Shown here piece after piece: positions 31,086-42,662 of a stretch of DNA of 64,000 nt (positions within the stretch are counted from its first letter, which is position 1; each line of letters opens with the position of its first letter). The notes beneath the pieces were generated by a model. It was not told the DNA's origin. It saw only the letters and a program-made list of their open reading frames with translations, and did not search any database. The DNA lies in assembly GCA_951217055.1 (NCBI GenBank), contig OX578280.1, forward strand, positions 38,205,628-38,269,627, given 5' to 3'. The position numbers and the translations under genes are program-made. The stretch comes from Gerris lacustris (Eukaryota; Arthropoda; Insecta; Hemiptera; Gerridae).

Positions 31086-31525
31086 TTATAAAGAAGCTAC
31101 ACGTCTTTATTATGACGGAGCCTTGTATTAAAAGTAATTTCCTATGAAAGGCTTTATATAAGCGAGGAGACGAGCGTAGGCGTGTTTATACAGTACAAGT
31201 CCATAGACCTCTAGCACTCTAGCCTACAATATGTGTTGAAGTGAATGGAATGCAGAGGTTAAGATTCGAGACCAAGGTAAAGGCAGGATGGAGAGTAGAG
31301 TATATCCTATGCTCTGAAGAGCCGAGGGCAGAGGCAGGGCAGACCGGTATCCAGGTTCTGACCTTGGTATTGGGTATATTGTGCCTGTAACTCTGAGTCA
31401 CTCCCCCAGTGTACTTTCTGTCCCACAGTCCCACGAGTATAAGGTAAGAGGGTACTGCCGATATGGTAAAGCAATACCAAGCCAATAACAGACACGTCTC
31501 CCTCCCAGAGAGATCACAGATAGAA
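31086..31525. other. Island of higher GC with TATA-like motif, unexplained
   Basis: Composition changes clearly against the surroundings. On plus, TTTATATAAGCGAGGAGACG (about 31152) looks like a TATA box with start-site region, preceded by CTTTATTATGACGGAGCC. On minus, two overlapping frames (31219-31485, 88 codons; 31307-31495, 62 codons) read through it without recognisable domain. A solo LTR, a promoter with non-coding exon, or another repeat are all possible. Confidence 0.45.
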
Positions 31526-33796
31526 TAACTTTAAGCCTTAACCACATACCAACTCCATGAAATAACGTTCAAAATAAATATGACCAAATACAAATGACGC
31601 TGTTTATTAAATAATACCTTTCATTTAGAATAGAACTTTTTTGCAAGAAGGATAGCGGTCACTCAATACAATAGTAAAAACCAGACAACATAAAAACAAT
31701 CCAAGGAGCCCTTCTTACAGAAAAGTGCATATTCCCTGTAGTCGCTGAGTCTCCTAGTTTCGAGGATATTTGCGTATCCCCGTGTGAATAGGGTCTAAGC
31801 ACTTAAGAGTCAAAAAAGAATATCTTGAAACGAACTATCATCGATGTATGGATCATTTAATGTATGTAGTATTTAAACTTCTTTATAAAGTTGAATTTGT
31901 TAAGTATAATGTTTAAATTTAGTAGGAATTAAGGAATTATGGAAATATTTAATAATATGCTAAATGATTTATCTACTCTTATTGTTATTTCCAACTGATA
32001 CCTGAAAGCAATCCGCTTAGATTTGGTGACATCCCCAAAGATTACTGTGACTTACTAAACTCATGGAAATGCCTGTGGAACCCAAAAATATTCAGTTTTG
32101 GGAAGTTGAGCTGGGTTAAATTATACAGTGGATGCAACTATTTGTGAAACAGAAGTAGGGTTATGCCCTTGAAAAGTGCCTATATGTCGTCCTGAACTTG
32201 GAATAACAAGGGAAATCCATTATCTTACGCTGCTTATATTTCTCTAAATCTCGCTAAAGGTTATGATTGATCACTGTTTCCGCACCAGTTTAGTTTTTTT
32301 TACCAAGTAAAGAGAGTAATACAAAAAAATATTATAATATGTTAAACAACTTGAATCATCATTCTTTTCTAGCAGTAAGATTTTAAATATTAGAGTAAAT
32401 GACTGCAGAAGACCAACTTGCAATCTTGAGTGCAAAAATGCTGTGGTGAACCGAATTTTTAAAAAAGCTGTTTTCAACAATTTCAAGAGAGGATGTTATA
32501 CACAGATACTAGACGTGTAGTTTAAACCTTCAGAAAAAAGGACAGGCTAAACTGGATAGGAGTAAGATGAAGCAATAAAATAGCCAAATTTGTTTACCAA
32601 TGTTTTCAGTAAATCAGTAAATGTCTATTTCTGTTTAACTACACCTATAATGTCAGGTATATTTTATTAACTTTATTAAGGCGAATGTGTTTGCATTCTT
32701 AGACATTATATCACATAAAAAAATTATTGCCAATGTAAAAATAAAACTGAAATTCATTGTACATAGTTTCATTAGTTTTGAAAGTTATAAATTAGCATGA
32801 TTAAACTTTTAATTTAACTTTAAAGATTTCTAGTTTAGACGAATTATTGTAGATAGCGTATAAAAAAGAAGTCAAGTTCAAGGTAATCCTTAAACTTTTA
32901 ACAAAAGAGAATATAATTAGGTAAAGTGAGGTAAACAAAAGCTACGGCAGTAATTATCCATGAATAAAACATTAGATATTTTTGATCATGGTCAAGTCTG
33001 ACAATAGCTATTCAAAATTCACGCAAAAAAGATAACAGTAGAACACAAAAGAGTGCATAATCGTTAGTTCTTTACGTCTACTTTAAGAGCTTTTTCTTAA
33101 AGAGTTTTACAGGAAAAAAGTTATGAAATATAAAAAAAAATTAAAAAGAGGAGAAACCTTCTTAGATGAGATGGGAGGGGGTGAAAAAGAGATATTTCAG
33201 CTGTTAGGATAATTAGGGATGAATATTTTAACAGTGAAAAGAAGCAAGAAAACAGCGGCACGGGCGTCATGCAGCCCGCCGGCCAAGCGGAAAATAAAAA
33301 TAATCTTTAACACTAGCAAAATAACAACCATTTAAAATAAGAAAAAAGTTTTTATTGCTTTATAATCAACCAATAAGAGCTATGCTGCGGTCGGATGAAA
33401 AACAATTAATTTTAAATTAACATGATCGATTAATTTTGTGGAATATTAATTCATTGATTGTGACTAAATTAAGGCATCATAAATAGTCTGTAACATGGAA
33501 AGATACCTAAGCGTTTTTTTAACGTTAGTTGTACAGCTGAAAATACTATAGTCGAATTGTCTACACTAATTTCTACCCTATAGATCTTATTTTATTATAT
33601 TCTCAACTTCACTCTGATCTTTAAACGTTTAAATAATACTACATCTAAAGAATAAGTACGCAAGTGAAGTTGATGCAAGTGATTCCCGACGACTCCTCGA
33701 CGGGATTTTTCCTCTACCATAATCGGCACTAATGATGGCCGAGTGGCCGAAAGCTGGATTTGAAAATGAAAAATAGGTCTGAGACAAATCAGACAA
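31526..33796. other. AT-rich DNA, nothing recognised
   Basis: A short GC-richer patch at 33255-33290 (GGCACGGGCGTCATGCAGCC) stands out but has no partner in the window. No gene. Confidence 0.35.
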
Positions 33797-34368
33797 ACTT
33801 TCTCATATATGAGTTCATAATATTACTTAGCCCAGAGTTTTCTATTTATTAGTTTTTGTATGTAAATTTAATTATTATTGAACATTTCATCAAAATTTAT
33901 TATAAAAATAACTTCTCCTTGGCGGGGAATCGAACCTGGGCTCTCTCCGTCCGCGTTTTAAGCTATTTTCTCAGGAACTAGATTTGTCCCGGGAAAACGG
34001 CTTATATTATATCGTTAGATTCGTATTTAAATGGACTACATTTTAGAATTTTTTAATCAAAATCGTCGGAACCGTTTTCGAGAAATATTTTATTTTCACG
34101 TTATTTCAGAGGTTTTGGGGGGTAGCGCCCCCAAATTTGGAGCTAAGATTCATTTCTCGATTTCACCTCGGGGTATGATTATTCTAAACATGTATGCCAA
34201 ATTTCTTAAAAATCGGCCTAGTAGATTAGGCTCCAGGACAGACGACAGACAGACATTTTTTAAAAACCACTTTTTTGGACTCAGGGGACCTCAAAACGTG
34301 TAAATCCATCAAAATCTCAAAATCAAATTTTCGCGCTTTCACAATACTTTCTCTTTATATGAGAAAGT
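33797..34368 (+). mobile_element. Repeat family S, copy A
   Basis: Starts ACTTTCTCATATATGAG and ends ACTTTCTCTTTATATGAGAA-AGT, so the two ends are inverted and the 3' end is also a hairpin of its own. Shared landmarks with the other copies: the tRNA-like stretch CTTCTCC...GGCGGGGAATCGAACC (33915-33980, minus orientation), GGACTACATTTTAGAATT, AAAATCGTCGGAAC, TTTTGGGGGGTAGCGCCCCC, TCACCTCGGGGTATGATT, a GACAGACGACAGACAGACAT run, GGACTCAGGGGACCTCAAAA and TTTTCGCGC. The 90-codon plus frame at 34031-34303 is read-through of the repeat; copy C gives a similar peptide (GGSAPKF.AKIHFSISPRGM). Confidence 0.88.
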
Positions 34369-34867
34369 AAATATTAGAAATAATAATGAATTTAATTTTG
34401 CGAAGATGCTTTTGACATTATTTTATTATTTCATTTACTTAATACGTTTTGTTTTCTTTCTTCTACGTGCCCATAAACCCAATAGGTTTCACTTAAGGTT
34501 TTCACAAGAAAGAGATAACAGCCACTTTACACATCTATCTATAGTGATAATTTTATTGTTTTAGCTCTCATTAGGTATGAGTAAGTTAAAATATGTTAAA
34601 ACACCAGGTAATACCAATCCCCCTTTTATGTATCTTAATATTTTAATAAGTAACTGAATTATTATTTTAATCATATGGTATTGAAACAAATTATTTTATT
34701 ATTCATCATAAAATTAATAAGAATTTTTAACTATACAAGTACGGACAATTGTAGTATTATTACTTGTAGTAACAATAATACTACAATTTCCGTTAAACAT
34801 AAAGCAACCAAGAATAAAATTAAATTTCGGTAGACAAGTAGGTAATAGTAATTGATTTTTAGAAAAA
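34369..34867. other. AT-rich DNA, nothing recognised
   Basis: Spacer between a family S copy and a family P copy, with a local TTGTAGTATTATTACTTGTA stutter near 34748. No gene. Confidence 0.35.
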
Positions 34868-35402
34868 TAGTACATTACACGTCTAGTGCGGAAAGTAGCA
34901 TTTTGAATGCGAGTGTGGAGTTAGCACCCGAGCGACAGCGGGGGTAGTAAAACCACACGAGCAAAGCAAAATGTAGTTTTCGCACGAGTTGCGTACCGTA
35001 CTTTATCTACGATTGTTGGATTTTAATAATAAATACAGAATAAAAATTTAATAAACTTCCTGTATGTATCTTCGTATTTCTCTTTTGATAAAGATGACAT
35101 TAATTCATTAGTCGTATTTTGTGCCGAATTAATTATGTCGGGAAGAGTATGATTCTCCTCATTTTCGTCATAATGACATAAATCAATTATTGTTTTTCAC
35201 TAAAAACTCGATATAAACAGTTACTTTAATTAAACAAACAACAAATTCGTTTTGTTAAATGTAAACAAACTCGCTACGCTAATCGTGCGTTAAGGTGAGG
35301 AATTATGAAACGCGCATGCTCAATAAATACAAGAACGTAATGAATCACTTTCTACGCATCTAAACAGAGATACAATGTTTATATTTCGTATCAATCGTAG
35401 AT
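34868..35402 (-). mobile_element. Repeat family P, copy 1
   Basis: One of three copies (also 46297-46868 and 54671-55210). The plus-strand left part is an imperfect hairpin: AGTGCGGAAAGTAGCATTTT and GCGAGTGTGGAG answer CCACACGAGCAAAGCAAAAT and TTTTCGCAC. Then TTTATCTACGATTGTTGG (about 35011) and the right end TATCAATCGTAGAT form an inverted pair about 390 bp apart. Between them on the minus strand is a 38-codon remnant of an open frame (35056-35169). The GCGCATGC..ATGAATACAAG-type stretch is shared near the right end. Confidence 0.88.
35056..35169 (-). pseudogene. Short coding remnant in family P copy 1
   Basis: Reads DENEENHTLPDIINSAQNTT followed by NELMSSLSKEKYEDTYRK (38 codons). Copies 2 and 3 give the same peptide with substitutions only, so a real frame was inherited from the ancestral element. 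In this copy the upstream ATG region is damaged (no in-frame start). The closing SxSKEKYExTYRKF pattern resembles the opening of the core-binding domain of tyrosine-recombinase proteins of the Crypton/KIAA1958 type; this is inference from a short motif. Confidence 0.6.
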
Positions 35403-35466
35403 TGATACGAATTAATAGAGTATACGAGAGTATCAATGTATCAATCTACGAATCGTAGATTGATAC
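35388..35466. repeat. Palindrome cluster at the end of family P copy 1
   Basis: GTATCAATC-GTA-GATTGATAC (35388-35408) is followed by a palindrome with perfect 14-bp arms and a single central base, GTATCAATCTACGA-A-TCGTAGATTGATAC (35438-35466). Both are built from the element's terminal sequence TATCAATCTACGA in head-to-head form. Copies 2 and 3 end after one terminal copy. Confidence 0.85.
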
Positions 35467-36404
35467 TCAATTAAATAGAGCAATTATGGTTCATTTGATT
35501 ATACGCGAAATGAACAAATAAAAAATGCTATGAATAAAGAGGATAAATAAAGACCTCAAATTTTAATTATTGTATCTTTATAATATGACGTTCAATATTT
35601 ATTTTAACCAAATGGAAGGAAAGAACAGGTTTCTTTAAACAAAACAATCGTGGGAGTAACAAAAATTTGTTTAATAAAACAATATGAAAATATGTAGGAG
35701 GCTGTGGGTTGGAAAGCAGGAAAATAAATTAAATAAAAGATTAAAAGATATTTTCCTCAGGGGTAATATATAAAATTAATTGAGCAAATATTTGAGATTA
35801 AAAGGTTTTCTTTTTACAAAAAGGATTTTTATGATTAATTACCTATGACAAACAACGAAGAGGTGATTTATAATGAAGCTTTATTACTAATTTTATCTTT
35901 ATTAATAATTACTAATTTATAATTAGTATAATATATTTATAATTATAGTATAATATGAAATCTCTATCCAAATTTATCCAATTGCGTTTTGTTGAATCAT
36001 TCACGAATAACTAGTAAAAGAACATTCTCATCTCACTTTTCATACGGATATTCATAAAGTAAGTTCATACAATATGCACATACTTGCATTTGGTATAAGA
36101 TAAAGTTTATTTAGAAGATATAAATTAAAATTATAGATTTTATGGATTTTTTTTTTTCACCCCTGTAAGAAATGCAAACTTTAATTAATTTAAAACATAT
36201 AAAAACTACAGCTATAGCACCATTTTGAAAGTATTTATGAACATGAAATCTTTCCATGAATTTATTTACAATACAAATTATGGAATGATTTTGACAAACT
36301 TAGCTGTTCAAAATCATTACTTTTTAGGAAAACGCCAGCAAGAACTAGAAATATTTAATTTTATATGGAAGAGTTAGATTTTGCATAATTTTTTTGCATT
36401 TTTT
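35467..36404. other. AT-rich DNA, nothing recognised
   Basis: TTATAATTAGTATAATATAT stutter near 35920-35955. No gene. Confidence 0.35.
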
Positions 36405-36530
36405 TAAAATAATCGACAGATAGGTATGAGACCAAAAATGTTCCCTATCTTATGAATTTGATCTTTAGAGCGATCACAATGCTTCCGTTACCTTTAGTAA
36501 ACTCATAAGCAAAATAGCATTGAAAAAGAT
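36405..36530 (+). repeat. Dispersed repeat family R, 3' end fragment
   Basis: ACCAAAAATGTTCCCTATCT ... GCTTCCGTTACCTTTAGTAA ACTCATAAGCAAAA follows the last 120 bp of the copy at 3461-3965. Confidence 0.6.
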
Positions 36531-37019
36531 AGCAGTAAAGACATTTAAATCGTTCTCTAAGATAAGGGTGTATATATTTAATAAAACTAAAAAAAGTTTA
36601 GGTCAGAGTTATTGCCTTGCGGGCGCCTTCTAGGGGTAGGCTAATTGGACGAGTTTCCACGCATCCTGAAGTAAGTAGATAGTAGATAGAAGAAAAGAAA
36701 CGGTAAAAATGCCACACTCACTAACATTTGGTACTGCTTCTTAGTCTCCCGTTCTTCTTCTACTTTAATGATGATTTCAGAACTTCGGAGATTTCTAACA
36801 TTCTTTGTGATAACAAAGAACCAAAGAAAGATTTAAAAGCATTTTACCCCAACATATAATTAATAGATTCCAACACTAAAGGTATGGCCTGAGTCTATGC
36901 TGATTCCGAAAGTATGGTAATAAACAAACACTCTAAATACGAAACTAACTCCAAAGAAGAATCTTATGTTTACAGAAAAAAATCACCTGCGCGCCTATTT
37001 ATCTGCCAACTAATTTAGA
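36531..37019. other. Unassigned DNA
   Basis: A GC-richer patch at 36615-36650 (CTTGCGGGCGCCTTCTAGGG) has no partner. No gene. Confidence 0.3.
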
Positions 37020-37445
37020 CTAGAAGTCAGTACAGTAGAAGCAATGGGCACAAAAAGTTGAAATTAATATGGTACAAACAATGGGTTGATTGTGACCTAC
37101 CATCACAATTACACATCAATATCGACATTTACATTGCATCAAAACTGACAGACAGACACGGTTACGGAACTAAAGGTTTATACAAGCTGATGAAGCCAAC
37201 CCCGTGTCATTGACATGTGTGTGTTGTAAAAGCCACCAGAAAGGCCTAAGCCCCTCATGGGGTGTTGAGCCAAAATAATATTATTATTAGACAGACAGAC
37301 AGATATAAGATAAAAAAAGTTCCGTGATGTGTGAAACGGATTTCTGCCCTGGAATTTATTAATTCGGAGACATAAGACATTAATTAAGGAGACATAAAAA
37401 GTCGCTACTGTTGCCTTCGGTAAGCTTGCAAACAATAATACACTA
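37020..37445 (+). repeat. Dispersed repeat family R copy with a 110-bp insertion
   Basis: Family landmarks (GAAGCAATGGGCACAAAAAG, CAAACAATGGGTTGATTGTG, GACAGACAGACACGG, GTGTGAAACGGATTTCTGCC, TTGCCTTCGGTAAGC) are broken at about 37178-37300 by unrelated sequence containing AGCCCCTCATGGGGTGTTGA and ending in an ATTATTATT run. The ATTATT tail suggests the insert is a small truncated retroelement. Confidence 0.6.
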
Positions 37446-38334
37446 TAACTACATGAATTGAAACTCAATTAAATATAACTTTTGATTTAAAATAATGAAG
37501 AGAAAGAAATAGATGAATGGATGCAATAATGGAATAACATAAACTCTCTAACTACATGTAACAATATAATGGATTCAAACCTTTGAATTACGCAATATCA
37601 AATAAATAAAATAAAAATAGATAGGTTTTATAAAAATAGATTTAATCAGGTGAGAATAAAGACAAATAAATTCTAATATTAGAAAAGCAATTTTATAAGA
37701 GCGACAGAAATCAATTCTGACAAATAGAATTTATATAGTTGAAGAAAAACGTAGGAATAATCAGTAAATTAAATCTTGGATAACAACAAGAACACTTAAA
37801 AGGAAATATTAGTTTTATGAAAGTTTTATATCTATTGAAATTACATTCTTACATTAGAAATAGAAAGGCAGTGATAGGAGGTAAGAGATAGAAAGGTATA
37901 AAAAAGTTTAAATTTAATTTAGGATATAGTATAATATACATTTTTATTTTTTATTTTTTTTAGTTTATAATGAGTTTCTTTTTCTAAAAGGTTAAGTAAT
38001 GTGAAGTACAACCCAGACCTATAATAAGATTTCGTGTTTATTTTTAACTCAAGCATAGTTATTATTATTTTTTTTTAAATATAATATATTTCGAGAGAAA
38101 GTGGGCTACTAAAATTAACTATACATACATAAAAAAATAATATAACTAATTAAAATTAACTTAACTAATGTTCTACTATCTAGATTAATTATATAAGAAC
38201 AAGCAATAGTTTAACATGTTTCAATAACTTCTTCTTTCTTTGAATCCAGTTAATGTTTTTAACTGGGCAAAGGTTGCTGGTTTTTTCCTATAAATACAGT
38301 TTAATTATGTTGCAATCTTTCAGAGACCTTTTTT
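37446..38334. other. AT-rich DNA, nothing recognised
   Basis: No gene, RNA or repeat end recognised. Confidence 0.35.
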
Positions 38335-39065
38335 GCTTCCGAGCATACCGAAGATGACGGAAGCATTGAGAATTTTTTTATGTCTCCGAAACTCCGAATT
38401 CAAACATTCCTGGACAGAAATCCGTTTCAGATGTCAGGGAACTTTTTGGTATCTCCCTGTCTAATCTGAACCACCATATCTTAAAAACTAATAGTCCGAA
38501 TTTAATGTAATTTGGATGGTAGGTCATAAATTAAGTCGCCCTTCGTCCTACATTAATATAAATCGTCGGAACATTTAATATTGAATAAATAGTCGGCTAA
38601 TTAGTGTGACACAGATTCCTCACGATATTATGCTATTACAACCTAATATTGTCAAATTTAAGTTCATATAATTTTCCTTCGTTTTTAACTTTGTCAAAAT
38701 TGTTGAATTAAAGTATCAATTAGCAAACTTTAAAGAGTGCAGATTGGTGAAATTAATCTAGGGCTATGTACTTCTGTCAAACCATCCAAATTTCATAAAA
38801 ACCAAATGAGTACTCTTGAAGATATATGTGTAAATAAATGTATGTTTGTGCGCATATGTAAGAGAAAGAAATGGGAGCAAAAGATTCAAACTTATATGGG
38901 ACTAACAATGGGCCTATTATAACCTACCATTCCAATTTCATTAAGCAGTTATAAGTTGCTTCGCAAAAATTGAGCGGCAGACCGACAGACAGATGAAACG
39001 GAACCAAAAATGTTCCCTGAAGTCTGAAACGGATTTCTGCCTTGAAATAATCAACGTATTTTAGT
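38335..39065. repeat. Two family R copies head to head
   Basis: 38335-38640 carries the family in reverse complement (GCATACCGAAGATGACGGAA, GAAATCCGTTTCAGATGTCA, CTGTCTAATC..., ATTTGGATGGTAGGTCATAA). 38735-39065 carries it in direct orientation (AAACCATCCAAATTTCATAA, TATGGGACTAACAATGGGCC, GACCGACAGACAGATGAAAC, TGTTCCCTGAAGTCTGAAAC). The pair makes a loose foldback of about 730 bp. Confidence 0.65.
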
Positions 39066-39200
39066 GTAATTTAAAATACTCTTTGGGCGCGTTCTATACA
39101 CCAATTGCATCGTACAAATTTTGTATTACATTCTTCTCTTTAAAAACGTTCATAATTTTAAAGTATTGGAAAAAATAACACTTAAGATCGGCAAATAGAC

Positions 39201-40055
39201 CAAGAGCGTTAGCTCAAAAAAGGCCATTAACTGGAAAAAATTAGGATAAAGCTGAATTTTATGACTTGAGCTGGTTTATGACTTTATTTTGGTCCCCTGA
39301 TGAACATACTAAGTTTTCCCCCTCGAGGGAGGTCGGCGTTGGCGGGTCCAAAATTCGGTTTTTGGCAAATATCTTAGTTCTCATCGATGATACGACAAAA
39401 ATAGTTATTTAGGACTTTAAATTGTCAACAAAAAAGGTTCGATGTCATTATACGCTAAAGTCAATAGTTTCGAAGCTATAGCGCCGCGAAGTGCGACACT
39501 TTTCTGCAATGGGGATACCACGTAAAAAAAACGCGCCGAGTACTCTACCTCATGGTGGTGTGAAAAGGAGTAAATTGTGAAATAATAATTCACTAAATAA
39601 GATTTTTAGACGAAAAATACATTGACAGTCGATAATAAATAATGTATGTAATAATGCCCCGCTGTTTGAATCTGTAGAAACTCGATTTTACCGGTGCAGC
39701 GAGCGAGAAGTGGAGTAGAAAAACTCCCATTTCTTGCGGGTCCAGAAAAATGTCACACTTCGCCACGCTATAGCTTCAAAACTATGGACTTTAGTGAAAA
39801 ATGACATTGAACCTTTTCTGTTAACAATTTAAAGCCCTACAAATTTGACAATATCTATTTTTGTCGTATCATCGATGAGAACGAAGTTATTGGCCAAAAA
39901 CCGAATTTTGGTCCCTTTTTTTAAAAATGGCGGCCAATGCCGACCTCCCTCGAGGGGGAAAACTTAGTATGTTCATCAGGGGACCAAAATAAAGCCATAA
40001 ACCAAAATTCAGCTTTATCCGAATTTTTTCTGGTTCAAAGTCTCTGGCGCTTGGA
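39201..40055. mobile_element. Foldback element, arms about 310-320 bp
   Basis: The left arm (39201-39520) and right arm (about 39740-40055) are inverted. Exact shared stretches include GGTCCCCTGATGAACATACT continuing AAGTTTTCCCCCTCGAGGGA, ATCGATGATACGACAAAAAT, AGCTATAGCG and ATAAAGCTGAATTTT. The arms differ by small indels (for example a GCGGCCATTTTTAAAAA stretch only in the right arm). The loop of about 220 bp has no open frame. The minus frame at 39887-40093 is read-through of the right arm. Confidence 0.88.
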
Positions 40056-40975
40056 CTAAAACTAATCAAAATAATGATAAGACACAATAACAAATTAATA
40101 AACTTTTTTTAGAAGAATGTAGACAAACTGAACTGTATAGCTCCAATTCTTTGAAATCATTCTCTCCCCATCTATCTTTACTTCTTAGATTCAAATCCAA
40201 TTATCGCATTCCAAGAATTCTTATTCTTGTTGGTGTTAGCAAAATAAATTTGAATTTTTTTTTCTCTTTACAAAAAAAAGAAAGAAAAAAAATCAATATA
40301 AGCTAAAAATAAAAGAGAAGGTTTTCATTTTTAATACATACTATTGTCCTAAACTTAATAACTTGTAAGCATTAACAAACTGATTTAAAAGATCTATTTT
40401 ACAATGAATAACTACTGGGTTGTATTTATATCTCTTTTAGATAACATTAAAACCCACACATGTATTTCCAATATATTATATTCACCCACGATAGTTAAAG
40501 GTCTACTAAGCAATTTTGACGCTTCGATAACGTTCACTGTCTAATTACAATTAACTCACTAGTTTGGTCAGGTATAATACCTCAAGGCAGCCAACGTTTA
40601 ACTCAAATTAAGCTTGAATCCCTTAGCAATAGAATATCTTTAAACTTCAAAGTACAATGAGCAGAGTATGCTAAAACGTTGATACTACGATTAAATCAAA
40701 TCAAAGTAAAATTTTCAAACTTCAATTTCAATTAGTCTCGCTCTAAAGACTTCAAAATGGACTAAACCTATCAGAAAAAGGTCAAAATATTTCAATATTA
40801 TAATGGGTAAATGTCATAAAATATTAGTTTATGTCGCAGATTTGATAAACATTTTAAATTAAATCACATATTGAGAAATAAAATATTTCTTAACCAACTT
40901 GTACACAAGTGAAATTTTGTAAACTCAAAAACTGTATAAGATCTATAGACTTAAAGGAATTCGAACTTTTAATTT
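40056..40975. other. AT-rich DNA, nothing recognised
   Basis: No gene, RNA or repeat end recognised. Confidence 0.35.
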
Positions 40976-41495
40976 CTTATATAAAGAGATAGTATTGTGA
41001 TGGCGCGAAAATGCCATTTTATGATTTTGATGAATTTAAACGTTTTGAGGTCCCCTTAGTCCAAAAAAGTGTTTTTTTTTTTTTTTTTTAAAAATCTGTA
41101 TGTCCACGCGTCTGTGCAGACGCGTGGAGCCTAAACTACTGGGCCGATTTTGACAAAATTTGGCGTACATTTTCGGAAAAATGACATTCCGAGGAGAAAT
41201 TAATTTAAGTTTCAACTTTGGGGGAGCAAACTTGGGGAGCCCGAAAACTCTGAAAACAAAAATGAAAAAAACAAATTTCTCGAAAACAGTTTGGACGATC
41301 TTGATTAAAAATTTTTAATATGCAGTCCATTTAAATACGAATCTAACTACATAAGCAGTTTTCCCGGGAAAAATCTAGTTCCTGATAAAATAGATTTTAA
41401 TGCTGACGGAGAGAGGCCGGGTTCAATTTCCCGCCGAGGAGAAGTTATTTTTATGATAGAATTTGATGAAATGTTCAATAATAATTAAATGTACC
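40976..41495 (-). mobile_element. Repeat family S, copy B (inverted)
   Basis: Reverse orientation relative to copies A and C: the hairpin end TTATATAAAGAGATAGTATT, then TGGCGCGAAAATGCC, ACGTTTTGAGGTCCCCTTAG, a 19-T run, and the tRNA-like stretch GGGTTCAATTTCCCGCCGAG near 41420. A perfect palindrome CCACGCGTCTG-TG-CAGACGCGTGG sits at 41104-41127, where the other copies have the GACAGACG run. More diverged than A and C and lacking a clear far end. Confidence 0.8.
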
Positions 41496-42509
<1,014 letters not shown>

Positions 42510-42662
42510 TTCTCTTCTCATATACGTGTTGTAAACATAATAGAGAGTATTGTGATGGCCGAAAATTCGATTTTAATAGAGTAACACGTTTTGAAGTCCA
42601 CATAATCCAAAAACTTCTTTCTCTTTTTCTTCATTTTCTTTTACGAATCTGAGAAAGTAAAA
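42510..42662 (-). repeat. Repeat family S, miniature fragment D
   Basis: GAGAGTATTGTGATGGCCGA, AAATTCGATTT and ACACGTTTTGAAGTCC match the 3' end of family S in reverse. The fragment lies between TTCTCATATACG and GAATCTGAGAAAGT, so it may be a short internally deleted copy that keeps inverted ends. Confidence 0.6.

Noticed and set aside
33915..33985. tRNA gene on minus within family S copy A
   Set aside because: The same stretch appears at the same place in all longer family S copies and lacks complete tRNA folding; it is a tRNA-derived part of the repeat. The same holds for 41400-41450 and 44409-44480.
34031..34303. Conserved gene supported by similar frames at 34031-34303 and 44606-44854
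   Set aside because: Similarity of the two frames is due to both being inside copies of repeat family S, and the frames open and close at different points in the two copies.
39887..40093. 68-codon minus frame
   Set aside because: It is read-through of the right arm of the foldback and has no counterpart frame kept in the left arm.
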